Source of the DNA: Rhizodiscina lignyota
Taxonomy: Eukaryota > Ascomycota > Dothideomycetes > Aulographales > Rhizodiscinaceae
Assembly (NCBI GenBank): GCA_010015805.1
Contig: ML978126.1
Location: forward strand, 868,001-932,000
Reading direction: 5' to 3'
DNA length: 64,000 nucleotides
How positions within the stretch are numbered: the first letter of the stretch is position 1; each line of letters starts with the position of its first letter. The notes beneath the pieces were generated by a model. That model saw only the letters and a program-made list of their open reading frames with translations. It searched no databases and was not told the origin of the DNA. Shown here in pieces: positions 22,601 to 34,170 of this stretch. The position numbers were made by a program, and so were the translations under genes.

Positions 22601-23085
22601 ACGGCATGTTCAATGGATTGATGCCCAGCGGTTGTATTGGCGCCAACCATGTCCAGAGTTGTATTGGTGCAAGAGGTGAGCAGGATGTGGGTGGTGGTTT
22701 TGGTTTCGTGGATTCGCTCAAACAGACGGGATATTTCCTCCTCCTTCTTGACACTGATGACCTCCCGCCATCGCTTGCGCAGAAATGCATCGTTCGACTG
22801 AGTCTGTAAAGGCTCTAGTATAGACTTCAGCTCATCTAATAAATCTTTCATCTTGTTGCACTGTGCCTGCAAATCAGGAACATTGGAACCAGAGCCGGCG
22901 GGAATCCCAGCAATCTCAGTTTCGAGTCTTGCGAAAAGCCGCGAGGCATCTTCCAGATCAGCGACAGCAGCTTCGACTCTCTGTGGTGCGCGTTTGAGTT
23001 TAGAGAGATATTTTACAGCCTTGCAACAGCTGGCGAAGAGGTCCTGAGCTGCGGCGACACCTCCGAGAACCTCGAGACCAGACAT
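19683..23085 (-). CDS. Helo-like N-terminal domain protein with ankyrin-like repeats
   Basis: Four exons, 23085-21688, 21630-21303, 21257-19851 and 19786-19683, with introns of 57, 45 and 64 nt and consistent phases, give 1,078 aa. Residues ~1-300 resemble the fungal Helo-like N domain of STAND/NLR-type proteins: LEVLGGVAAAQDLFASCCKA, then a long coiled-coil-rich region. From ~residue 455 degenerate ankyrin units follow (NGSTLLHELV, VKLLLHAGVDMNAVTP, LCCALGWPEGTKLLIEAG, SLAHTTRDIDSFTILLEH). The remaining ~400 residues are Cys/Trp-rich and acidic without a known domain. There is no NACHT or NB-ARC P-loop between the two parts, so this is an NLR-like architecture without the NTPase. A role in heterokaryon incompatibility or immune-like signalling is only suggested by the domain family. 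Confidence 0.85.
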
Positions 23086-23336
23086 CGTGAAGTGAGAGTA
23101 ACAAGACTGCAGAGAGATATTATTCGGCTCAGTCTAGAGAGTATTGATTGATCACATAAGGAAGATGAAAGAGAAGGAAGAGAGATCTGAAGCATTACCT
23201 TTCAGAGAGAAGGCTGTGTCGCAATTCAGCCTTGCGGCTCTGCCGGGCTGCACATCGCTACGTTGAGACTGTTAATTGGGTGGCCCCTGCAAGTTGCAGT
23301 AGCGCACGCGATACATAAGGACGATACTTTCAGCCC

Positions 23337-24373
23337 TCATGGAACCAGGACAGCAAACTCCAGCATGCCAAAATCCGGTCCCATGACCACACACGACTTG
23401 GGCGCATCAATGCTTTCCCACGTCCTCCAGTTTGCCTCGACCGGAAGATCCATGCCTAACTCCTCGCTAGCCTGCTTCCATAGCCTTTTGATACTTTCGG
23501 CACTGTGCTTAACGGGGTTTTTGCCGGTATACTTGCCTGATGTGTATTTCTTAAAGTCTTCAATACCCTCTGCGACGTTACTTCCTACTAGATTTCCAGC
23601 TATCATGGCGCCAGAACTCTTTCTAGCATACTTGAGGAGCCTCTTGCAAGCCAATACGCCCCTTTCCCACTCGAACTGGTGAATGATAGCGCCGCAGAAG
23701 ACTACGTCAACGTTGCCATCGAACATCCTGGCAGCCTCACTGTCCTCGGAAAAGTCAAGAATGTCACCGTGACAAAATGTTGCGCTGAATCGATCCCGAT
23801 CGCGGAACAGTTCGTAGCCCAGATCCCAGAATGGCAGGAGGTCGGTTCCGTTCAAGGTAGAGCTCGGAATTCCTGCAAAGTGCAGCGCTCGAACATCGTA
23901 TGCGATATAAGCCCCGACATCCAGGAATGTTGCATCGGGCGTTTCTTTGAGATAACGATTTCCTTCCAGCGGAAGTGCCTTGTGATGAAGGGGACAATAA
24001 ATGCAAATACTCCGGTGCATGGATAAGCTCTGATATCCCAGAGCTTGTTCCGCTGAGAATGACTCGTTGGTCTAAAGATGTTTGGTGGAGCATCTATCCA
24101 CTTACGATCTCAACAATATGCTGTCCAAGTTGGTCCGGTGGGATTCCGCTGTAGGTCTCGAAAAAGTCACGTATCTATCGAGACTGTAAGCAGAGTATTC
24201 AAAGTTTACGACATTGGACATTCCGCCGAGAGCATTAGACTTGCCTCTGGAGTTATCACCTCCTCTACGCCTTCATCTTTCGTAAAGTAAGGTAGGTCTC
24301 GAGATTTAAGCTTCGTGTAGCCGGGGTCTAACTCTCCCGTGTCTATCTCTTCAATGTTCTTGAAACCAGACAT
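23337..24373 (-). pseudogene. SAM-dependent methyltransferase gene with a frameshift
   Basis: Exons 24373-24245, 24174-24106 and 24052-23337 encode a secondary-metabolism-type methyltransferase: VEEVITPE, then IRDFFETYSGIPPDQL, then RNKLWDIRAYPCTGVFAF, then FLDVGAYIAYD, GYELFRDRDRFSA and VDVVFCGAIIHQFEWE. The reading frame changes once inside exon 3: VPFITRHFRWKEIV is in one frame and LKETPDATFLDVG in another, so a single base is missing or extra near 23950-23957. No intron explains it. The SAM-binding motif I also looks altered (FLDVGAYIAYD where relatives have a Gly-rich FLDxGC-x-G-x-D). Intron 1 uses a GC donor (AG|GCAAGT). Either this is a young pseudogene or there is one sequencing error. 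Family assignment is firm; activity is doubtful. Confidence 0.75.
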
Positions 24374-24981
24374 AATTAATTAGGAGATGCCACATTCAAG
24401 TCAGTAACAATTGGGAATTTGGGAGCGTAGTGTCCCGCCAAGATAGAGAGCTTCTTGCTTCATATATCAAAGGCTGTCGAGCTGTAGTTTACGGATTTAT
24501 TAGAAGTCGGTGATCCGGAGTCATTGACTCCACACAGCTATTTACCTCATCTAGCTAGCCTAAAGCATTCATTCTAGGACTGAACGGCGTGATCACGATT
24601 GGTTAGCTCGTTCGTTAGGAGCACAGCTGTAATGGCCGTGGTCCCTCGGGCTGATATGCTGGCTCGGAAGAACAAGTATGACAGAAGCTGGAGGCCGGAG
24701 TGGAAAAAGGGGTGCAGTGCATTTCCTGGGATTTGCTGGCATCCTCTACTAATAATTCCCTTCTAATTGATATAGTATTAACAGACGTATCACAAATGAT
24801 TTTGGTGAAGTAAATGTATCACTATTTTGACATGTGAATGATGGTTGTTAAGGGAGGGTTATCAGGAGATGGGCGGTGACGTCGGCGCTAGAAATTTACT
24901 CCCAACATTTCGCGCAGCTCCATAAACGACACGTCGACCTCGACAATCGCGCCTTCTTTTGAGTGTGGAACAACTCGAAAG
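24374..24981. other. Divergent intergenic region
   Basis: About 0.6 kb between the methyltransferase start and the dolichol kinase start, so it holds both promoters. The sequence is moderately AT-rich. No gene, repeat or clear regulatory palindrome was noticed. Confidence 0.4.
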
Positions 24982-27900
24982 ATGTCCAAACGTGAGATCT
25001 TGCAATTTATACCTTTTCAGTCACCATGACGCGCTCTCTACCATGATATTACGTTTCCACAGGCAGCATGTCCTCTAGCACCAATCTCGACGTGCCTCCC
25101 GCTCCGCAACAGCTCGAAGAAAGCATCGTCCAAGATGAAGAGGATGAGAGCGGCCCGAACGCAGATGCTTTACGGCTGCTCTCACGGTCACCGCATCCTT
25201 ACGCCTTTCATCGCTCTAGTAGCGCAGAGTTTGATGCATCCGCAGCACCAGATCGCAATAACTCCCCGTCACAAACCGATTCGACTTCCGAAGCTCGACT
25301 TGCCCCGAAAGACTACCATAATAGCTATCTGAAACCCTCACTAAGTCGAGTTCGAACCAATGGAAGCTCTGCGACCCTCAAAACTCCCAGTGAAAGCGGC
25401 ACCGAGGCCGACGACGAAAGCTACGGTTATGGCTTCGTGCGCGCCCTTCCAGCGCCTCCACTGCGTCCGAACAAAGGCCTTCGCCGCTCTGTGGATCATA
25501 GTAGCTTTGATGGGGCGCGTAGGAGTAGCGAAGACATAAGAGCAGAAGCTAGTCCGTGGCTCACACCATCACAATTGCTGGACGAGGATGAGAGAGCGCG
25601 GCATGGCAGCGACTACTTCACAAGTTCAAGGGGTGTCAGGAAGAGAGGAACGGCTAAACCAAGGAAAGGCGCGGATACCACTAGTGCGGAAGAAGAAGCG
25701 AGAGTTGCAAGGGAGAGGATACGCAAGAAGAAGAGAGCAGAGCTCATACGGCGGTCAGTGGAGATGATGCTGCTGGGGATCATTGGTTCTGCGGTGATGG
25801 GACAACCAACTGTGAAGCCAGCAGTTATATTATGGCAACGAGGTACGCACATCCAGCACATGTTCTCATGGTCCTTTTTCTGAATGCCCATGCCTCAGAA
25901 CTCGCAAGTGGAACGGTGGTCTTGTGGGTACTGTTCGCTCTTTACCCTATTCGACTGCTCTGGTACAACTATCGAAGGGCCCATGGCAAAACAAAAAGCA
26001 TCTTCTCGTCAATACGAATACCGGTTGCTTTCGATCCCGCGCCCCTCTTCTATCCAACAACAATACCGGTGCTGGTGGCTGCGTCACTCATACCCTCTTC
26101 GACTAAATATCTCTTGCCAAATATTGTTCTGTCGCTGGCTGCACTTCCTCTGCAAGTTATACCTCTTGCATACGTCTCTGGCATCCGGAATATGTCCCAT
26201 TGGTTCATCAGTCTCGTGCCACTCATGATTTCTCAGAACACCGCAATTCCATCAAAATTAGCGGCGACAATGCCTTACAATCTCAAGGCTTCTCCTGATG
26301 ACTCTGTTTCTCCAGAAATCATCGCCTCTCTCTACGCTCTTCATCATGCGCTTCTTGGCCCCTTACAGTTCGTCACGAGTACGAGTTTGCTGCCATCGGA
26401 ATTGCACCTTCTATCAATTGCTCTCATAAACTTGTTGCTATTCTCCAAATCACCACAGGCGCTTATCCTTGATATACTACTGTGGTTTGGAGGAGTCACA
26501 CTTTTCGTCACATGTGGACATGTGATCAGATGGGGTATCGCACTGGCCCGAATTCCTAAGTGGAGGCTGAGACGAGCTGGAAGGATTGTTGGGATGGGAT
26601 CCTCTTTCATTTCAGCTTTGAATGATGCACTCATCGCCAAAAACAAGCATCTTAAAGATCACAGAGATTCCTACCATTCATCAGACACAGAACCCGAGGA
26701 CGATGTTGCACAACCAAGGAATGGCCTCTCCAAGCTTGACGCACTCAAGGCAGAGCTCTTGAGCGCACTGAAAACTAATCTCCTCTCAGGAGAAGAAGAA
26801 GGGGAGGTGAAATCAGCTGTTGAATCTTCAGGAATTGGAACAACGACTCTTGATCCGACTGCGGCGGCAAGCCTGAGAAAGCGGAGGAATACCCTCCCAA
26901 TCCTCAGTAGACAGAATTCGAAGGAAGAACCTCCGAGTAGGTCTAATCAAGTCCGCCGAAGGCGCAAGCGCTCGTCAATTGTGGAATATTTCCTCTCACT
27001 CACCCCAGAACAAGCTGCAGTTCGAAAGTGGTATTACGCTGGATACGTCTATGCGATGATCCTAGCGATTATTCTGGGACCGATTCGCTCTTTGGTTGCA
27101 TCCTATGCGCTCAACGGCTACGAACCTTTTGGATGGGCCATTAGCTACCTCTTCGGCAACGTACCCGCTCTTCGGTTTGCAACTGTGCAGCATGACCTTG
27201 AATCTTGGATACCACTGCCGCCACTGGGAGATGCATCTTCATCTACTCACATTCCGTTTCCGCGTGGAATTGTCGATATGCTGCTCACCAATCTTGGGCT
27301 CTCTCCGGGACCGGCGACAACCCGCTTGCTCCTTACCCTTTACTGTGGACTTGTCATGTCCGTTGGCATCATCACCGTTCTGCTTCTTTCGCCTTTTATA
27401 GAAGTAGACACAAGGCGCAAGGTCTTCCATTTCACTATGGTGGCTCTCTTGCTGCCGGCCATCGCGGTCGACCCTTGCTTCATTTCTCTTGCACTTGCCC
27501 TCGTCCTGGCCATCTTTCTCCTACTGGAGTTGCTCCGTGCAAGCCAACTTCCTCCGTTGAGCAAACCAATTGCGATCTTTTTAGCGCCATACGTCGATGG
27601 TCGCGATCTCAGAGGCCCAGTGGTCGTATCTCACATTTTTCTCCTTATCGGCTGTGCGATACCCCTATGGCTGTCTATGGCTGGCGTCGAACGAGCGCCT
27701 ACGAGTGACGAGGATGCGTGGAAGGGCTGGAGTACGCAAGAGCGAAACCTCAGCATGCTCTCTGGCGTCATTTGTGTCGGCCTCGGCGATGCTTTCGCAA
27801 GTCTCGTTGGTCGACGCTTCGGTCGGCACAAGTGGCCATGGGCAGGTGGCAAGAGTTTAGAAGGCAGCGCGGCCTTCGCTACCGCCGTCGTCGGTGGGCT

Positions 27901-28102
27901 TATCATCGGCAAAGGGCTGCTTAACCTGGTTCTGGAAGGCCGGTTGATCGTGAACGATGCCGGTGGAGCTGTTTTCACTATCACGAAAGCGGCAATTGCA
28001 GGCTCTGGCGCGAGCCTGATGGAGGCGGTCTTGACAGGTGGTAATGATAATGTGATTGTGCCGGTGGTACTGTGGTTGCTTGTCAGGGCTGTTGGGCTGT
28101 GA
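24982..28102 (+). CDS. SEC59: Dolichol kinase (Sec59-like)
   Basis: Sec59 phosphorylates dolichol with CTP in the ER membrane, feeding N-glycosylation, O-mannosylation and GPI synthesis. Main exons are 25063-25842 and 25899-28102 (56-nt intron). The C-terminal third carries the family signature: RRKVFHFTMVALLLPAIAV, then GLGDAFASLVGRRFGRHKWP and GKSLEGS, the CTP-binding motif. At ~997 aa it is twice the size of yeast Sec59 (519 aa): ~250 N-terminal residues are disordered and Ser/Arg/Glu-rich, and another disordered insert of ~120 residues splits the helices. ATG 25068 works alone (992 aa). However, a 10-base exon at 24982-24991 (Met-Ser-Lys plus one base) with donor GTGAGA and acceptor CCACAG at 25062 joins in frame, so the true start may be 24982. 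Confidence 0.92.
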
Positions 28103-28269
28103 TTTGATTGTTTTCGTTCTGCATAGCGCGGCGTCGGGCATAGAGGAGGGAATACAAGACGCCGGTCACGCTTCTCAATTTTGGTTCTCCACTTTGAGGT
28201 ACAGGCTCTGGATGAGCTTTCCGTCACAGTCATAGACCTAGCTAATCGCCAATGGCAAGGATGTCTTTC

Positions 28270-29691
28270 ACACCTAAATGTGTAACAGTGATTTGCCATT
28301 TCAGCCTATCACAAATCCACTTGCCCGTGTTTCATCAAACCTGTGTAGTCAACGAGCTAGACGGTCAGCAAGATACGGCAGTTATTCCCCCATCGACGGA
28401 GCCCTCCGAAGCATCTTTCGGGCGTCGGACGAGCCGGAAAGCGCACGCCGGAAACATCTGTCCTGTGAGGAGTGGGTAGCAGCAAAGGAGAAGTCATGCG
28501 AGCTGTTGTATAGGATTGATCTGTGCCAGTATGAACCCAATAAGAACGAGACCGACCTTGGGGACATTCTTGAGAGCCTTGGTAGGGCGTTAATAAAGAG
28601 AAGCGCTCATCCGAGGGAGTTGGATATGATGTACTGGCCTTGAATATTGCGTTTGATCATCCGGTCCGCATGCTCTTGTTAGAGGATGCAAAGCCGTTTC
28701 ATATCTATGGCATTGGCAAATTGCTCCCGCCTGGTGAGAAACCTGAGCTTCCGATAATTAAGGCATATTGTTGGCAGTCGGGCTTGTTGGACATTGAGGC
28801 AAATGAAATATTATTATTGGGCTGATTGCATTGCCCAAGCGTACATAATCCAGTCCAATGAAATATGCACCGAAGACGAATTCCAGCCCCTGCAAGGTAT
28901 ATAGCAAGTCGAAATGTACAGACACTACCACTAGAAATTTCAATATACTTTCTCTTACAGAACAAGTTCGACATTTTGCCGATAACAAAATGAGTGATTG
29001 CGCTACTTTGGGCACAACCAAATCCCTAAGGCCAGTCGTTGAAGAGACGGAGAGCCTGCCACCGTCGTTATTCCTGAAGGCTAGGATCCACGACTGGCTC
29101 CAAAACATCGAGTCAGATCTAGATGAGCATGGTTGGCCCATTGGAATTGTTGAACAAAAAGAGCAAGGCAGTTCCGCAAGCCAGGACGGAATGGCGGCAG
29201 AGCGAGTTGACATGACCGATGCGCTTCTCCGGTTGCAAGAATATCATTTGACTGACGATCGAAAGAAAACAGAGTGGGCTGCGTCAGGGGCAGGTCCTGA
29301 CGCGCTAAAGGCAAGTTCTCACACTAGAGCCTGGAGATTTTATAATCAGGCTCGATGCAACAGAATCCGCTCTGATATGAAGGTATAGATTTCAACTGAA
29401 GAATTCGGAAAGAGGTTGCTTACCAAGCTTGCTAGAGACATCCTAGCAGGCGACTTGGATGCTTTGGGTGTCAATGAACGGATGATTTATATAAATAGCC
29501 AACTAAATCTGGATGTTAAGATAGAGATGCCGGGTGGTGTTGCCGATCACCACGAGATAGATTCCGTCTCTGTTCCCACTCAGCCTCGGAATAGGACCTC
29601 ATTGCAGAAACCAACATCGAAGATAGTGAAAGAAGTAAAAAGAAAAGGGAAACAGCTCATAAACAGCATTGGTGAGCAAATCGGTCTCTGA
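28270..29691 (+). pseudogene. Decayed host gene of unrecognised family
   Basis: Coding-like sequence runs through three frames. EEWVAAKEKSCELLYRIDLC-QYEP and DLGDILESLGRALIKR (to ~28600) continue in another frame as GYDVLALNIAFDHPVRMLLL, YGIGKLLPPGEKPELPIIKA and YCWQSGLLDIEANE (to ~28800), then back as MKYYYWADCIAQAYIIQSNE up to a good 64-nt intron (28897-28960). Exon 2 begins EQVRHFADNKMSDCATL and holds LPPSLFLKARIHDWLQNIE. An in-frame TAG at 29386-29388 interrupts it, after which ISTEEFGKRLLTKLARDILA continues in the same frame to a stop at 29689-29691. Two frameshifts plus one nonsense codon point to a pseudogene. I do not recognise the family. A 45-nt in-frame intron (29384-29428) could remove the TAG but looks weak. 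Confidence 0.65.
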
Positions 29692-30044
29692 CAATCTGTT
29701 CCGCGTAACCTATGGATGGTTCGTTCATCCTGTTCGTTACGACATCCTCAAACGGGCGGACTGCTTTCATCTGGCAAGTTCGGAAATGAACTGAACAGCC
29801 CGTCTTCCCTGGTAGCGACGGAAGACCGGGAGGACTGACTTGCGTTGTATATAGAAGAGAGAAAGAGAGGTGAAGTCGCGATGAAAACCTCTGTTTAGCC
29901 CCATTGGGTTGGTCTGTGCGGGAGCTGCATAGCTCGGAATTAGGTCTTGCTAGTCGCATGACAAGCTCCTTCCACATTCTCAATTGACAGTCTGACGACG
30001 GCCGCTGCCTCTCCTTCTTTCCCTCGTTGCTGTGCTGCCATTCG
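29692..30044. other. Intergenic region before the aminopeptidase gene
   Basis: A 353-base gap holding the aminopeptidase promoter and 5' leader. Nothing distinctive was seen. Confidence 0.4.
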
Positions 30045-33000
30045 ATGCCTTGTCTACAGGCTCGTTTTCCTTCCTTGCTCAGTGGCAGCCTCACACGATC
30101 AATCACTGTTCCGCGGACCTCTCACTTTTCAAACCGTCAACTTCTGACCTCTACGAGCTTTTCGAGGCTTTCCAAGCGTAGTTGCGGCATCTCCACAACT
30201 TCTGGTCTTCGACTATACAGCTCTCTGACCCTCTATCAAAGTCAGAAACGTTCTGGGGACGTCGTCAACCGTCACGCGAATCGCTCGAATTCTTGTCAAT
30301 ACAAACGGACAGGCGTTAGATATTGCTCTCATCGGCGCAATATGTGTAGATACAATGCAGAGGTTGAGGCCACGTCAATAGACGTGGCGAAGGGTAGAGA
30401 AGTGCTGCCCAAGAACGTGAAGCCTCTTCACTATCATCTCACTCTCGAGCCCAACTTCGAAACCTTCGAATATGAGGGTAAAGTAACGATAGAGTAAGAT
30501 CCTACATGCATGCTCTGCATTGCAGATGTACTACAACAGTGTACAGTTGAGTTGCTGATATTGGTTAGCCTGGACGTCGTCGAAGACACCACCTCGATAT
30601 CTCTCAATACCATCGATCTCAAAATCCACTCCACCACAATCTCCTCTGGCTCGAAAGTCATCACATCGTCGCCCGAATTGACCCACAATGAAGATAAGCA
30701 AACGACCACGGTTTTCTTCAAGGACACTCTGCCGGCTGGAAGCAAGGCAACTGTCACACAGAAGTTCACCGGGATACTGAACGAAAACATGGCGGGATTC
30801 TACAGGTCCTCGTTCAAGGATAAGAATGGAAAGACTGGATACATGGCAACAACTCAGATGGAGCCTACAGATGCAAGGCGAGCATTTCCATGCTTCGATG
30901 AGCCCGCATTGAAGGCGAAATTCACTATTACACTGATAGCAGACAAGCATCTGACTTGTCTAAGCAACATGGATGTCGCATCAGAGAAAGAGGTGGATTC
31001 GGCCATGAGCAGCGGCAAGAAGAAGGCTGTTACTTTCAATGAGACACCGCTCATGTCAACATATCTCTTGGCTTTTATTGTCGGCGAACTCAACTATATC
31101 GAGACAAAAGCGTTTCGCGTGCCAATTCGTGTGTATGCACCGCCCGCCAGCGACATCGAGCATGGCCGGTTCTCCTTGGACCTTGCAGCACGGACGCTTG
31201 ATTTCTACGAGAAGAAGTTTGCAAGCGACTTTCCCCTACCGAAAATGGACATGGTGGCCATTCCCGACTTTAGCGCTGGAGCTATGGAGAACTGGGGTCT
31301 GGTTACGTATCGTGTCGTTGACCTACTATTTGACCAGCAGAAGAGTGGTGCTTCGACAAAGCAGCGTGTCGCGGAAGTTGTACAGCACGAACTTGCCCAT
31401 CAATGGTTCGGCAATCTGGTCACTATGGATTTCTGGGACGGTCTGTGGCTGAATGAAGGCTTTGCAACGTGGATGTCTTGGTACTCCTGCAATGAGTTCT
31501 ATCCTGAATGGAAGGTCTGGGAAGGCTATGTCACAGACAACTTGCAAAGTGCTTTAAGTTTGGATTCTCTGAGAAGCAGTCATCCAATCGAAGTACCCGT
31601 CAAGCGCGCCGACGAGATCAACCAAATATTTGATGCCATCTCCTATTCCAAGGGATCATGTGTACTGCGCATGATCTCAAAATATCTTGGCGAAGAGACA
31701 TTCATGGAGGGTATCCGACGATATCTCAAGAAGCACGCGTATGGCAACACCCAAACAGGTGACCTCTGGGCTGCTCTGAGCGACGCTAGCGGCAAAAATG
31801 TTGACAAAGTCATGGACATCTGGACGAAGAACGTCGGCTTCCCAGTTGTGACTGTCACCGAAGACGACAAGGCTGGCTCGATCCACGTCAAGCAAAATCG
31901 CTTCTTGCGAACAGCGGATGTCAAGCCCGAAGAAGACAAAGTGCTGTATCCTGTGTTCCTTGGCTTGAGGACGAAGGATGGCGTTGCCGAAGAATTGACG
32001 TTGAACGACCGCGAAAGCAGTTACAAGGTTAAAGACCTCGACTTCTTCAAGCTGAATGCAGACCATTCTGGTATCTATCGCACATCATACAGCCCTCGTC
32101 GCTTGCAGAAGCTCGGCGAAGCAGCCAAGCAGGGCCTTCTAAGTGTCGAAGATCGCGCAGGAATGATAGCAGATGCCGGTACACTCGCAGCTGCTGGCTA
32201 TCAGAAAACTTCTGGCATTCTCTCACTACTTCAGGGTTTCAATACCGAATCCGAATACGTTGTGTGGGATGAAATGTTGACCAGAATCGCGGCGCTTAAG
32301 GCTGCGTGGATTTTCGAGGACCAGAAGGTCAAAGACGCGGTCAAGAAGTACCAACTCGAGCTCGTCGGCCAGAAGTCACATCAGCTTGGATGGGAGTTCA
32401 AAGAATCGGACGGCCATATTGAGCAACAGTTTAAGAGCTTGCTGTTCGGTAACGCGGGTCTAGCGGGCGACGAGACGATTGTCAAGGCCGCGTCCGACAT
32501 GTTCGCCAAGTTCAAGAACGGTGATAAGAGCGCAATTCATCCGAATATTCGAGGAAGTGTATATGCCATCGTGTTAACAAATGGTGGCGAGGAAGAGGTC
32601 AGTCCGATCGACCAGAAAATGGCCTGTGATATCAGTCCCTGCATGCTAACGCGAATCAGTACAATACTATTCTGAATGAGTACCGCTCGGCTTCAACCTC
32701 TGATGAGCGCAACACTGCCCTCCGATCCCTTGGCCGTGCGCGCGCTCCCGAGCTCATCAAGCGCACACTATCCCTCCCGCTCTCCCAAGAGGTCAAAGGG
32801 CAGGATATCTACCTTCCACTCGGTGGCCTCCGCACCCATCCCGGTGGCATTACTGGACTTTGGGACTGGCTGACGGAGAATTGGGCCTCGCTGGAGAAGA
32901 AACTGCCACCTGGTCTGACTATGTTGGGTACCGTGGTTAGTCTTTGCACAAGCAGCTTTACGCAAGAAAAGCAAGCAGAGATGGTGAAGACTTTCTTTGA

Positions 33001-33139
33001 GAAAGAGGTTAAAAGTACGAAAGGTTTCGATCAGTCTTTGGCGCAGAGCCAAGATGCGATCAAAGCCAAGTCGCAGTGGGTAGGACGCGATAGGGAGGAC
33101 GTAGAGAGCTGGTTGAAGGAGAAGGGGTACCTGAACTGA
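30045..33139 (+). CDS. APE2: M1 family zinc aminopeptidase (Ape2/Aap1, puromycin-sensitive type)
   Basis: This enzyme trims N-terminal residues from peptides. Exons 30045-30493, 30569-32597 and 32660-33139 (introns 75 and 62 nt) give 985 aa. Seen: the exopeptidase motif GAMENWG (~residue 388), the zinc motif HELAHQWFGNL (~423) with the third ligand in WLNEGFATW 19 residues later, and a C-terminal ERAP1-like helical domain ending VESWLKEKGYLN. The first ~99 residues are rich in Ser, Arg and Leu and nearly free of acidic residues, like a mitochondrial presequence. A second ATG at 30342 (Met-Cys-Arg-Tyr-Asn) would give an 886-aa cytosolic form of normal family length, so two forms are possible. 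Which start dominates cannot be read from sequence. Confidence 0.95.
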
Positions 33140-34170
33140 TTCGAATTTCGATCGGGTAAGCTGAAGCCATACTCCATAGAGACGTATACACTGTAAAGTA
33201 TAGACGCAGCATAAGTCAGATAGAAAACATGACTTCACAACAATTGTATAATGCTTTGACTACACCTTCAATCAGTCATGGGCTACGCTTGGCTCCTCGG
33301 CTCCTTGACCTTAAAGGATATACCGCAACAGACGCTTGCATTGGAACCTTCATTAAAGACCTATCGCCGTCTCCCATTCTTTTTCCCATTCTGGTTAATG
33401 AAACTCGGCCTGTCAACAGTGCGAAGCACATCTCGTGCCCAAAATGCAGTTCGAGCGATGCTGACAAACAACAAAAACGGTCAGATTAGGAAGCCATAGG
33501 TGGCCGACCATCTCAACGCCCGCCGACTTCATTCCGTTTCCGTTTCCGTCGTACGCCAATAATGCACGCCAAACTGGATGACAAACGCTGTGTTCACTTA
33601 ATTTAAATAATATCATGGTCGGTGTGTCGGGAAGAACGGTAGAATATCGCTTAAGTGCCCTTTTGCGGATGGGGTTTGCGGCTATTGGAGTCTTCACATA
33701 ATCGTCTAGGACGCCGGTCGATTAACTAGCAGCAGACTATGGAGTGCGTACAAACTGGTCTCTCGCCAGCAAAGGGAGGTCCAGCAGATCGGCCAATTAA
33801 GGGGCTCAAGATCACCCACGGCTTGGTGGCACTAACCCAGACCTTGGTTGGCTCGTTCGTTCATGAGGAACTGACCCTTTCGTGGCGTAGTCACTACCGA
33901 ATGGAATGCCTGTCATCGTTGATCTGTTGTCAATGTAAGTGACGACTATGAACCGCAAGAAATGAGCCAAGGCAAATTCAGGGACTACGATTCCTATTCG
34001 ATTTCTCAGCTCGGCCTTCGCAAGTATATGTCAGGGTTGGAACGCCATTGGAAATTGTTAATCACTTCGATTCGCACAAATAAATAGCGATTAAGTCAAG
34101 TATATTAAGTTTTGAGCAGCGAGCACCTCTCAGCCTTACACTTACATTCACAGCCGTCTCGTAATCATTA
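33140..34170. other. Intergenic region
   Basis: About 1 kb without a gene I can support. Several sub-100-codon frames lack domains and fungal coding character. It includes the promoter of the secreted metallo-beta-lactamase-fold gene, with AT-rich leader sequence near 34080-34110. Confidence 0.4.

Noticed and set aside
27631-28299. 222-codon minus-strand frame
   Set aside because: Antisense to the conserved C-terminus of the dolichol kinase; composition-driven shadow.
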